Assembly: GCF_000383955.1 (NCBI RefSeq) | Contig: NZ_KB913013.1 | Coordinates: forward strand, 3,677,694 to 3,741,693 | From: Rudanella lutea DSM 19387 | Lineage (GTDB): Bacteria; Bacteroidota; Bacteroidia; Cytophagales; Spirosomataceae | Direction: 5' to 3' | DNA length: 64,000 bases | In this document: positions 28,218 through 36,472 of the stretch, one piece after another | How the letters are laid out: the number at the start of each line of letters is the position of its first letter | How positions within the stretch are numbered: the first letter of the stretch is position 1 | Translations under genes and position numbers: made by a program | The notes under the pieces: model-generated | Databases searched by the model: none | What the model saw: the letters and a program-made list of their open reading frames with translations, nothing else | What the model was told of the DNA's origin: nothing

Positions 28218-28558
28218 GCCTTGCGCTATATCAGCCCGGTGATTTGGTCGTTGTTCACTTTCCATTTACCGATATTACCTCCACCAAACGGCGACCTGCT
28301 CTGGTAATTTCAAATGAGGTCATAAACCAAACGGGCGATTATCTGCTCATGCAGGTTACCAGTCAGGTTAAACACGATGGTCTGTCGATTCCCCTGCTTG
28401 CTGCCAATTACAGTGGGGCACCTCTTCCGCTGACAAGTTTTGTACGGATTCACAAAATCTTTTTGTTGAATGAGTCACTCATTGTTCGGAAAGTCGCAGC
28501 CACACATATTGCCTTTCGGGACTACGCTGTGAGTCAGTTAATCAAGCTCATTTCTTAA
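28214..28558 (+). CDS. MazF/PemK-type endoribonuclease toxin
   Basis: 114 residues from ATG 28214, which overlaps the antitoxin stop by four bases. The MazF/PemK fold is shown by PGDLVVVHFPFTD at the N-terminus, KRRPALVISNE with the conserved arginine and LLMQVTSQ in the next strand. Such toxins cut mRNA at short motifs. The gene lies antisense to the efflux operon, and its stop overlaps the stop of the adaptor gene (28555-28558). The module looks inserted between the adaptor and permease genes. Confidence 0.85.
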   Translation: MSLALYQPGDLVVVHFPFTDITSTKRRPALVISNEVINQTGDYLLMQVTSQVKHDGLSIPLLAANYSGAPLPLTSFVRIHKIFLLNESLIVRKVAATHIAFRDYAVSQLIKLIS

Positions 28559-29613
28559 TCGCCCATCACTTTCACCTTCGATTCTTCGGTCAGAAAAGCG
28601 GAGCCCGCCGTGACTACCTCCAGCGTGTTGGTTAGTCCGTTGGTGAGCAGTACGTTACTGCCGTCCAGATACCCGATTTGCACCGGCTGCTTGCGTACAC
28701 CCCGGCGGTCGGGCGTGAGTACGTACACGAAGCCTTCCTGCCCGTTGCCCTCCACAATGGCTTCAACGGGCACCAGCGCGTAGGAGCGAGACTGGTCGGG
28801 GGTGAGTTGGACTTTGGCAAACAAGCCCGGTGCAAACCGCACCTTACCCGGATCGATCCGGATTTCTACTTCGTACAGCTTGTTTATGGGGTCGGCGGCT
28901 CCGGCCAGCTCGGTCACTACCCCCCGAAATGACTGACCGGGGTAGGCATCGAGGGTTACAGAAGCCCGGTTGCCGAGCCGGAGCCGGGCCCAGTCTTTGT
29001 CCGATACACCCACCCGAACGACCCAGTCATTGGGCCGGTTGCCCGACACCAGAAAAACCGGCGCACCCGGCGCGGCAAGCTCGCCGTCGGTCATCAGCTT
29101 ACGGGTCACGGTGCCGTCAACCGACGAGCGAATCTGTGCGTATGAGCGGTTAAACTGGGCTACGGTCAGGTTTTGCCGGGCCAGTCGGCTGCCGGTGGTG
29201 GCGTTCTGCATCTGTTCGAGGGTGGCGGCTGTATCGGCGTAGAGGGCTTTTACCCGGTTCAGGTCGCGCTCCGATTTCTCGACGGCCAGTTCGGCCTGAT
29301 TCACCTGTGCGTTGATTTCGGTGAGGTCGAGGGTCGCCAGCAACTGCCCTTTACGAACGGTTTGACCTTCTTCGACATAGGTGCGGTTGATGATTCCGCC
29401 AATCTTGAACGATAGCCGGGCCTCTTCGGCCGACGACAGCAGCCCCGAAATCATAATGGGTTCGGCACGTTGCACAACCTGCACGGGGGCTAACCGGACG
29501 GGCACCACGGTTTCATCGAGGTTGTCGGTAGTGGCCGTTTGGTTGGGGGCTTCGGCTTTGCTGCCGCAAGCCCAGATAAGCAGAGCGAGGGATAGTGTAA
29601 GGAGATAGTTCAT
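28555..29613 (-). CDS. Periplasmic adaptor (HlyD/membrane fusion protein) of the RND pump
   Basis: 352 residues from ATG 29613, which gives a lipoprotein signal (LLIWACGSK, lipid on Cys16). Adaptor signatures include FKIGGIINRTYVEEGQTVRK (barrel-sandwich hybrid), a coiled-coil hairpin (EINAQVNQAELAVEKSERD), and DAYPGQSFRGVVTELAG in the beta-barrel part. It bridges the RND permease and the TolC channel. A longer in-frame start at 29730 only translates the 46-base leader repeat. It lies 154 bases after the TolC gene and is followed by the inserted TA module on the other strand. Confidence 0.9.
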   Translation of the reverse strand: MNYLLTLSLALLIWACGSKAEAPNQTATTDNLDETVVPVRLAPVQVVQRAEPIMISGLLSSAEEARLSFKIGGIINRTYVEEGQTVRKGQLLATLDLTEINAQVNQAELAVEKSERDLNRVKALYADTAATLEQMQNATTGSRLARQNLTVAQFNRSYAQIRSSVDGTVTRKLMTDGELAAPGAPVFLVSGNRPNDWVVRVGVSDKDWARLRLGNRASVTLDAYPGQSFRGVVTELAGAADPINKLYEVEIRIDPGKVRFAPGLFAKVQLTPDQSRSYALVPVEAIVEGNGQEGFVYVLTPDRRGVRKQPVQIGYLDGSNVLLTNGLTNTLEVVTAGSAFLTEESKVKVMGD

Positions 29614-29621
29614 AAAGAGTG

Positions 29622-29667
29622 AAAGAGCGAAAGAGTGAAAGAGTGAAAGAGTGCGGGCCGCGTACGG
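29622..29667 (-). repeat. 46-base leader repeat, copy 2
   Basis: Exact reverse complement of 16348-16393. In the direction of the adaptor gene it has the same orientation as copy 1 has relative to DUF1501, and ends eight bases before the ATG. It sits in the 154-base spacer after the TolC gene. More CTCTTTCA units and a degenerate GCGGCCCGCACTC phrase flank it. Confidence 0.9.
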
Positions 29668-29767
29668 TAAAGAGTGCGGGCCGCAACGAGTAGAAGAGTG
29701 TTTGAGGGTCGCGGACCGGTTCTGAGTCATTACATTGTCAGAAAAGCGTTCGGGTATCGTCTATTGG

Positions 29768-31141
29768 CTACCGCACGGCCGTAACCCGGTCGAGAGCCGC
29801 CCGCTTTACCCGTATATCCATCCGCGCGAGCGATTCGCCGATCTGAGCCGTGAGGTAGTCGTTCTGGGCCTTCAGAAACTCGATTAATAGGGCCTGTCCG
29901 TTTCGGTATTTGCTGTCAATCACACCCAGCGTTTGGCCAGCTGCGGTTACACCCTGTCGGGTAGTCCGGCCGTTTTCTTCGGCGGCTTCGAGCTCATAAT
30001 AAGCCTGCACCACCTGCAATCTGATTTGCTGCTGCACCTCGGTTAGTTTGGTCTGTAGCTGCTCGGCCTGAATCCGGGACTGCTGAATTTTTGAGCGTTT
30101 TTCGTAGCCTTTGAACAGATCCCAGCTTAGACCCAGTTGCCCTACTGTATAGGCCTGATTACGAAACGTGTAGCCAAATCCCTGAAACCCCGCGTTGCCA
30201 CCTACGTACACCGATGGGAGTTTGGCGTTGGCCTCGGCCAGTCGGATGGCGGTTTGTGCGGCCCGCAGCGACCCCTGTAACTGGGTGAGTTCTTTACGGC
30301 TGGCCAGAGCGGTCTCTTCCAGGCTCACCACCGATTCGGTGGGGGCAGGTAGCGGGGCGGTAAGCAGCGAACTGTCCACTCTGACGGCCGTGAGCAAGTC
30401 TCGGTTAAGCAGAAAATTTAGGTATGCCCGGGCCGTTTCGCGATTTTTCTGGGCTCCAGCCAATTGACCGTCCAGCTTACTTACTTCGTATTCGGCCGAC
30501 GATACCACGTCGCGCGTGGCTACGTTGTTGGCTACCAGTTTCTGGTTGAGCCGCACCAGTTCGCGCAGGGTTGTGCGTGCGTTTTCAAAAATTCGGATGG
30601 CATCCAGCGTTTGCAGGTACTGGTAGTAAGCCGTAGTGATGTTGTACCGGAGTTCGTTTTCGATTACCTGCCGCCGGGCTTCCTGCGCGCTGAGAAGGTT
30701 TTTCTGAATCAGGTAATTGTAGTGAATATCAGTATTGTAGAGCGCAAACTGCACACTCACTTTGGTGTCGTGAAAGTTGTTGGGTGCCAGCAACTCGTTT
30801 ACGTTCTGGAGGTTGGTCGGAAAGGCGTCTGAGCCGGTTAGGCGGTTGAGAGTGCCGTAAATCGGATTGAGCAGATCGCCAATCGGGAACTGAAGCCGAC
30901 GCCCACCCGCAGCCATCGAGTAGGTTGGGTTGAACGTCAGACGCGGATAAAACAGGGCCCGCGCCTGATTGAGCGACTCGGTTACGCGGCTTACATCAAG
31001 CGTTTCCTGCCGCAGGGCGAGGTTGTTCTGCAAACCCAGCTGAATGTACTCGTCGAGTACCGAACTGGGCTGAGCCTGGGCCATCAGGAACCCCGGCCAC
31101 AAGCAGGCCAGCCCCAACAGATACCGTAGTGGTCTTTTCAT
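29768..31141 (-). CDS. TolC family outer-membrane efflux protein
   Basis: 457 residues with a signal peptide (MKRPLRYLLGLACLWPGFLMAQ). Two repeats of the OEP fold are visible, with LDEYIQLGLQNNLALRQ near the start and long amphipathic helices such as ALASRKELTQLQGSLRAAQT and QQQIRLQVVQAYYELEAAEE. The protein forms the outer-membrane channel of the tripartite pump. It lies 53 bases after the TetR gene and upstream of the adaptor, so the order on the minus strand is TetR, TolC, adaptor and, after the TA insertion, permease. Confidence 0.9.
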   Translation of the reverse strand: MKRPLRYLLGLACLWPGFLMAQAQPSSVLDEYIQLGLQNNLALRQETLDVSRVTESLNQARALFYPRLTFNPTYSMAAGGRRLQFPIGDLLNPIYGTLNRLTGSDAFPTNLQNVNELLAPNNFHDTKVSVQFALYNTDIHYNYLIQKNLLSAQEARRQVIENELRYNITTAYYQYLQTLDAIRIFENARTTLRELVRLNQKLVANNVATRDVVSSAEYEVSKLDGQLAGAQKNRETARAYLNFLLNRDLLTAVRVDSSLLTAPLPAPTESVVSLEETALASRKELTQLQGSLRAAQTAIRLAEANAKLPSVYVGGNAGFQGFGYTFRNQAYTVGQLGLSWDLFKGYEKRSKIQQSRIQAEQLQTKLTEVQQQIRLQVVQAYYELEAAEENGRTTRQGVTAAGQTLGVIDSKYRNGQALLIEFLKAQNDYLTAQIGESLARMDIRVKRAALDRVTAVR

Positions 31142-31194
31142 AATCGGTTGTTAGTTACTGAACGGTGTTTAGTGTATGACTAAAAAAAAGTGGC

Positions 31195-31815
31195 TTATTG
31201 CAGCCCCTTTTTCAATGTATGGACAAATAAGTCGAATGCTTCACGCATAAGCACCTGTCGGCGTTCTTCGGAAAACATCATCATGCGCTTCCTGAGAAAC
31301 AGGGCTGTGTAGCCGTGAATATTGCTCCAGATCATCATGGCCGCTACCTCGGCATCGTCGGCGTGCAAAACTCCGGCCTTTATGCAATCCTGCACCACCT
31401 GCACCAGCATATTGAAGGCAATTCGTCCTTCGCTCCAGATGTCCTCGCGGCACTCTAAAGCTTCCATCGGTGCCGTTACGATAAACATAATATCAAACAG
31501 CTCAGGGTTTTCGACGGCAAAGTTGATGTATCGTCGGCCCATTTCTACTAACCGCTCGAAGGGGTCTTCGAGGGCGAAAATAGGCCGAAACTCTTCCATC
31601 ATCTTCGAAAAAGCCTGCTGATGAACGGCGTACAGAATCTCGTTTTTATCCTTGAAATACAGATAAATCGTTGCCGGACTGTATTCAATGGCTTCGGCAA
31701 TGTTGCGAATGCTTACTTTCTCGTAGCCATTCTGTACAAACAGATGCCGGGCACCATCCACAATCAACCGGCGCATTTCCTCCCGTTCACGCTCTTTTCG
31801 CTCTAGAATTCCCAT
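31195..31815 (-). CDS. TetR family repressor, likely of the efflux operon
   Basis: 206 residues. The N-terminal helix-turn-helix is clear (GARHLFVQNGYEKVSIRNIA, then SPATIYLYFKDKNEILYAV). The C-terminal ligand domain, with YINFAVENPELFDIMF, is of the AcrR/TetR_C type. It is the first gene of the efflux unit, 53 bases before TolC, and probably represses its own operon until a pump substrate binds. Candidate operators lie in the 238 bases upstream, including 31855-31875. Confidence 0.9.
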   Translation of the reverse strand: MGILERKEREREEMRRLIVDGARHLFVQNGYEKVSIRNIAEAIEYSPATIYLYFKDKNEILYAVHQQAFSKMMEEFRPIFALEDPFERLVEMGRRYINFAVENPELFDIMFIVTAPMEALECREDIWSEGRIAFNMLVQVVQDCIKAGVLHADDAEVAAMMIWSNIHGYTALFLRKRMMMFSEERRQVLMREAFDLFVHTLKKGLQ

Positions 31816-31854
31816 CAGGTCAACTTGGTGTTACAAACGTAATAAACACTGTTC

Positions 31855-31875
31855 AGTAAACAATAGTCGTTTACT
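31855..31875. promoter_or_regulatory. Candidate TetR operator
   Basis: AGTAAAC (31855-31861) and GTTTACT (31869-31875) form a perfect seven-base inverted repeat, 40 bases upstream of the TetR start. Other AACACTG and GTTTATT half-sites are nearby. Confidence 0.4.
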
Positions 31876-32053
31876 TTTTTTGATTAAAAAAATGGTCGAA
31901 CGGCTTTAATCAAGTATAGGTGGAGCCAACCGGCGTCTAAGTTCGTAAAAAAATGAGCCCCGGCTTAGTTTGTGGCACGTGAAGCCATAATTTGCGGGCC
32001 GATCGTTTCCGGTGAAATAGTTACCCCTTCGGCCTTTTTGTTACCCTTACTTC

Positions 32054-34624
32054 ATGACGACTCGTATTCTTTTGTTCATATTGGCCGTTGGCTTGCTTGC
32101 CTTTGTGAAGCAAACCGACGAGCCGGGCGTAATCCGTATCAATTTGTTGGGGTACCGGCCTGCGAGTGTCAAAGTGGCTGTATGGGCAAGTCTGACCGAC
32201 AAACCAATCGGCCGTTTTGAGCTGATTGATGCGCAAACCGACCGCGTAGTGTGGGGGCAGCAAGCCGGGCGGGCTTTCGGGGCATACGGCCCCTTCGCAC
32301 AAACACACCGGCTCGATTTTTCGTCGGTGCGTAGGCCGGGCCGGTACTACCTCCGCACCGACGACGGCGGCCGGTCGCCCGAGTTTCGGATTGGCGAAGA
32401 TGTGTATGACGGGACGGCCGACTTTTGCCTTCGGTACATGCGCCAGCAGCGTAGTGGGTTCAATCCGTTTCTGAAAGACTCATGCCACACGCACGACGGC
32501 TACACGCTTTATGGTCCTATGCCCGACAGTACCCACATTGACGCGACCGGGGGCTGGCACGATGCATCCGACTATTTGCAGTACGTAACCACCTCGGCCA
32601 ATGCGACCTATCATCTGCTGGCTGCCGCGCGCGATTTTCCGGGGGCTTTTGGCGATGCGCACGCGGCCAATGGGCTCGAAGGGGCCAACGGATACCCCGA
32701 TGTGCTCGACGAAGCCCGGTGGGGGCTCGACTGGCTGCTGAAAATGCACCCTACCGACGATTGGCTGTTTAATCAGCTGGGCGACGACCGCGACCATGCC
32801 GGTATGCGGATTCCGAAAGAAGATAAGTTGTACGGAAAAGGCTTCGAACGGCCGTTGTATTTCGCATCGGGTAAGCCGCAGGGGATGTTCCGGCATAAAA
32901 ACCGGGCGACCGGGGTAGCTTCAACGGCAGGTAAGGTAAGTAGCGCCCTTGCCTTAGGCTATCAGCTCTGGCGCGATCGGCAGCCCGATTATGCCGGGCG
33001 GCTCTGGCAACGGTCGCAGTCGGCGTACCGGCTGGGCCTGCAAAAGCCGGGCAATTGTCAGACGGCCCCCGGCACAGCCCCTTATTTTTACGAGGAGGAT
33101 AATTACGTCGACGATATGGAACTGGCGGCTGTGGAGCAGCTGAACGCCAGCAAGGCTACCGGCGCCAAAGCGGTCGAGTGGCAAAAACAGGCGCTCGACT
33201 TTGCCCGGCAGGAGCCGGTTACCCCCTGGATTCTGAACGATACCGCCCGGCATTACCAATGGTATCCGTTTGTAAACATCGGTCATGCCGAATTGGCCAA
33301 GCGCCTGCCTGGCCGGGAGCGCAAAACCGTGACCGGATTCTACAAACAAGGTATCGACATTATCTGGCAGCGCGCCCGGCAAAATGCGTTTTACCGGGGT
33401 GTGCCGTTTGTGTGGTGCAGCAACAACTACACGACTTCCTTTGCTACGCAGTGTTTCTGGTACCGGCAACTTACCGGCGATACGCAGTACGCAGCTCTCG
33501 AACAGGCCAATTTCGACTGGTTGTTTGGCTGTAATCCGTGGGGAACCAGCTTTGTGTACGGTCTGCCCGCCAACGCCGATACCCCCGCCGACCCGCACTC
33601 GGCTTTCACGCATCTGAAACAATACCCCATTGATGGTGGCCTGGTAGATGGGCCGGTGCGGGGCAGTATTTACGGGCGGCTCATTGGGATAACTCTCTAT
33701 CAGCCCGACGAGTATGCCCCGTTCCAAAGCCGGGTAGCCGTGTATCACGACGATTATGGCGATTACAGCACCAACGAGCCGACCATGGACGGCACGGCCT
33801 CGCTCGTGTATCTGTTGGCTGCCAAACAGGCCGAAAACCGGGCGTTGCCCCCAGCTAAATCGAAACCAGCTTCGATCCGAAAAGCCGCGAAACCAGCCCT
33901 GAGCCCGGTTAAAAAGCCATTGGACGATAAGTCGACGTATTTCAAAGGCGCCAAAATCAGGGGCGACACCAGTCTTCGGCGTATCGCGCTGGTGTTTACC
34001 GGCGACGAATACGCCGACGGAGGAGAACACATTGCCCGGACCCTGCGGAAGCACAACGTCCGGGCTTCTTTTTTTCTGACCGGCCGGTTTTTGCGCAACC
34101 CGGCTTTGGGGGCGCTTGCCCGTCGGCTTGGGCGTGAAGGGCATTATCTCGGCCCGCACTCCGACGAGCACCTGTTGTATTGTGACTGGAAAAACCGGGA
34201 CAGCCTGCTCGTAACGCGGTCGCAATTTGTGGCCGATCTGCGGTCCAATGAAGCCGCTTTGGCCGCTGTAGGTCCGCAACCCCAGGGGCCGCGCCTGTTT
34301 ATGCCGCCCTTCGAGTGGTACAACGACACCATTGCCGCCTGGAGCCGGGCCGAGGGCTGGCAACTAATCAATTACACCCCCGGTACCCTCAGCCATGCCG
34401 ACTACACCACCCCCGACGCGCGCAATTACCGCAGTAGCGAGGTCATTCTCCAGTCGATTCGTGACTACGAAACCCGGCATCGGTCGGGCCTGAATGGGTT
34501 TATCCTACTCATGCATGTAGGTACTGCCCCCGCTCGCACCGACAAGCTGTATGCACACCTCGACGCCCTGTTGACCGAGTGGAAACAAAAAGGGTACGCA
34601 CTGGTCACGGTGGATGCCCTGTAA
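32054..34624 (+). CDS. Secreted GH9 glycosidase fused to a polysaccharide deacetylase
   Basis: 856 residues. A hydrophobic export segment (2-18) is followed by a CelD-type Ig domain (about 25-115, starting VIRINLLGYRPASVKVAVW). The GH9 barrel runs from about 120 to 600. The catalytic aspartates are in GGWHDASDYLQY (D170 and D173), and the acid glutamate is in YSTNEPTMDGTASLVYLLA. A Lys/Pro-rich linker leads to a NodB/CE4 deacetylase from about 640 to the end, with GDEYADGG, the HSDEH metal site and FMPPFEWYN. The GH9 part would cut beta-1,4-glucan or chitosan-like chains, and the CE4 part would remove acetyl groups. The joint substrate is inferred. Confidence 0.88.
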   Translation: MTTRILLFILAVGLLAFVKQTDEPGVIRINLLGYRPASVKVAVWASLTDKPIGRFELIDAQTDRVVWGQQAGRAFGAYGPFAQTHRLDFSSVRRPGRYYLRTDDGGRSPEFRIGEDVYDGTADFCLRYMRQQRSGFNPFLKDSCHTHDGYTLYGPMPDSTHIDATGGWHDASDYLQYVTTSANATYHLLAAARDFPGAFGDAHAANGLEGANGYPDVLDEARWGLDWLLKMHPTDDWLFNQLGDDRDHAGMRIPKEDKLYGKGFERPLYFASGKPQGMFRHKNRATGVASTAGKVSSALALGYQLWRDRQPDYAGRLWQRSQSAYRLGLQKPGNCQTAPGTAPYFYEEDNYVDDMELAAVEQLNASKATGAKAVEWQKQALDFARQEPVTPWILNDTARHYQWYPFVNIGHAELAKRLPGRERKTVTGFYKQGIDIIWQRARQNAFYRGVPFVWCSNNYTTSFATQCFWYRQLTGDTQYAALEQANFDWLFGCNPWGTSFVYGLPANADTPADPHSAFTHLKQYPIDGGLVDGPVRGSIYGRLIGITLYQPDEYAPFQSRVAVYHDDYGDYSTNEPTMDGTASLVYLLAAKQAENRALPPAKSKPASIRKAAKPALSPVKKPLDDKSTYFKGAKIRGDTSLRRIALVFTGDEYADGGEHIARTLRKHNVRASFFLTGRFLRNPALGALARRLGREGHYLGPHSDEHLLYCDWKNRDSLLVTRSQFVADLRSNEAALAAVGPQPQGPRLFMPPFEWYNDTIAAWSRAEGWQLINYTPGTLSHADYTTPDARNYRSSEVILQSIRDYETRHRSGLNGFILLMHVGTAPARTDKLYAHLDALLTEWKQKGYALVTVDAL

Positions 34625-34737
34625 CAACCCGTGCCCAAAGCCAACTGCCACCTCAGGCCCGATACGGCGTCTTTTTGGTCTGCCCGGACCAAACGAATTA
34701 ATCTTTCCCGATTTGTTGTTGTCCAAGTGATAAATAC

Positions 34738-35373
34738 ATGCTTTCACTCATGAAAAAAATCGCTGGTCTGGTCTTGTTGGCGAGTATCGTATTGACCTTC
34801 GGGTTTGCGCAGGCTCAGACTCCAGTTGGAAAAGGGTACGCTGTGGGCGATGCCGTGACCGATTTTCAGGTGCGGAATATGGACAACAAGCTTATCAGCC
34901 TGACCGACTACCGGTCGCAGGCAGGTGTGGTGGTTGTGTTTATGGCGAACCACTGTCCCTTTGCGAAAGCCTACGAAGACAGGCTCATGGCTATCCACGG
35001 GCGCTTTGCGGCTCAGGGGTACCCGGTGCTGGCGATCCAGACTTCCGACCCGGCCATCTACCCCGAAGATGCCTTTGAAGTGGTACAGACCCGTGCGCGT
35101 GAGCGGTCGTTTTCGTTTGTGTACACGCTGGATGAAACCCAGTCGGTAGCCCGCAGCTTTGGCGCAACCCGGACCCCACAGGTGTTTTTGCTCAAGCGGG
35201 TGGGCAATGCGTTTGTGGTGCAGTACATCGGTGCCATCGATGATAATCCGCAGGATGCGGCCGGTGTGCAAAAGCGATATCTGGAAGAGGCTCTTGTGAG
35301 CCTTGTAGCGGGCCGCCCCGTCCCGACCCCGGCTACCCGACCCATTGGTTGTGCGGTGAAGTGGAAAAACTAA
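34738..35373 (+). CDS. Exported AhpC/TSA-like redoxin protein
   Basis: 211 residues with a signal peptide (cut near AQAQ, about 28). The thioredoxin fold has FMANHCPFAKAYEDR. Only one cysteine is at the active site, since the second position of a CXXC is Phe-Ala, so it looks more like a one-Cys peroxiredoxin-type or TlpA-related protein than a thioredoxin. The cis-proline is in GATRTPQVFLL. The last residues hold one more cysteine (RPIGCAVKWKN). ATG 34738 or 34750 are both possible. A lipoprotein gene follows 55 bases downstream. Confidence 0.78.
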   Translation: MLSLMKKIAGLVLLASIVLTFGFAQAQTPVGKGYAVGDAVTDFQVRNMDNKLISLTDYRSQAGVVVVFMANHCPFAKAYEDRLMAIHGRFAAQGYPVLAIQTSDPAIYPEDAFEVVQTRARERSFSFVYTLDETQSVARSFGATRTPQVFLLKRVGNAFVVQYIGAIDDNPQDAAGVQKRYLEEALVSLVAGRPVPTPATRPIGCAVKWKN

Positions 35374-35428
35374 TGGCACATCGTTTGCCATTAGGTTGGT
35401 CAGTAACAAACTACACAACTAACACAAC

Positions 35429-35986
35429 ATGAAACGTATTGCTCTTGTCATCAAGCAAATCAAAACCGTAGCCGGTGTCATGATGGTGGTCTCATCACTT
35501 GCCCTGCTCCAGGCCTGTGGTTCTGACAACAAAAACGAATCACGCACCGAAGACGCCATGGAACGTACCGGTGATGCCATTGAAGCCGATGCAAAAGATG
35601 CCACTGCTGAGGCTCGTCAGGACATAAACGAGGCTGGCGATAAGGTCGAAGCCACCGCCGACGAAGCAGCCGCCGATTTTGAACGCGAACGCCGGGAAGC
35701 CGTTGCCGACATAAAAGAAGAACAGGCTAAACTGGATGCCCGTATTGATAAAGTGCAGGCCGACATTAAAGCTCAGGGTAATAAGGTAAAAGCCGAAACT
35801 CGTGAAGAATTGGCCGAACTGGAACAGAAACGTAAGAATCTGGCTGCTGACCTCGACAAGGCGCAAAACGCCACCGCAGCGGCCTGGAAAGATATTAAGG
35901 CTGGCTTTAAGCAGGCAGGTCGGAGCATTGGTAATGCGTTCGACAAAGCTGAAGATAAAGTCGATCCCGACGGTAAAGACGATTAG
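35429..35986 (+). CDS. Coiled-coil lipoprotein of unknown function
   Basis: 185 residues. The signal ends in ALLQACGSD (lipid on Cys30). The mature part is made of Ala, Glu, Lys and Asp in 11-residue helix patterns (EADAKDATAEARQDINEAGD), like LEA or apolipoprotein-type helices, and is predicted to be a long amphipathic coiled coil. It has no catalytic motif. A stress-linked or envelope-spacing role is only a guess. It follows the redoxin gene closely and ends at a strong terminator. Confidence 0.75.
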   Translation: MKRIALVIKQIKTVAGVMMVVSSLALLQACGSDNKNESRTEDAMERTGDAIEADAKDATAEARQDINEAGDKVEATADEAAADFERERREAVADIKEEQAKLDARIDKVQADIKAQGNKVKAETREELAELEQKRKNLAADLDKAQNATAAAWKDIKAGFKQAGRSIGNAFDKAEDKVDPDGKDD

Positions 35987-36010
35987 TATTACCTTAATAG
36001 TGGTGGTTTT

Positions 36011-36046
36011 AAAACGCCGGTCTGCCATGCGGACCGGTGTTTTTTG
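36011..36046 (+). terminator. Intrinsic terminator after the coiled-coil lipoprotein
   Basis: AAAACGCCGGTC pairs with GACCGGTGTTTT, followed by more T. Confidence 0.9.
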
Positions 36047-36472
36047 TTTGGTTGATTCTCTGCCACGAAAGGAGTTGGGGTATGATTCTTTCTGAACGGG
36101 TGGTGAGCGTAGGTGATCGATTAGGTTGCTGGCAGGGGTTGGTTGCCAATAATGGTACGAAGTAAGATAAGCACAAGAGACGATGAGTACTCTACAGGCA
36201 TCACTTTGAAGTAATTGTTGTAAGAGTGGGTGACAAACAGGTGTGGAAACAATGCCCCATCCGTGTAGAGGTATTGCCTAACTGAATAGTTGTTTCGAGC
36301 CGACGTCTACAAAAAATTGAAGACGTCGAATAATTTTTACTTAAATTTTTTTGCCCATTCTCGTGAGTCTACAAAAGCCGTATGAGCTCATATTCGTAAC
36401 GGATTGTACCGGTCTGATTCGAACAATTGGGTAGCCTTTGGGGGTTTGGGTATTGTCAGTGTTTACAGCATT
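36047..36472. other. 426-base spacer upstream of the CrtA-like gene
   Basis: No coding frame is supported. The clearest structure is the inverted repeat CGACGTCT (36301-36308) / AGACGTCG (36321-36328) with a 12-base loop and a following T-rich tract, 145 bases before the CrtA ATG. I see no TAnnTTTG match next to the gene. Confidence 0.6.

Noticed and set aside
29614-29730. In-frame extension of the efflux adaptor to 29730
   Set aside because: Same leader repeat; the lipoprotein signal begins at ATG 29613.
32954-34363. Long open frame antisense to the GH9/CE4 gene
   Set aside because: It is a shadow frame caused by GC-rich codon use; it has no family features and no start signals.
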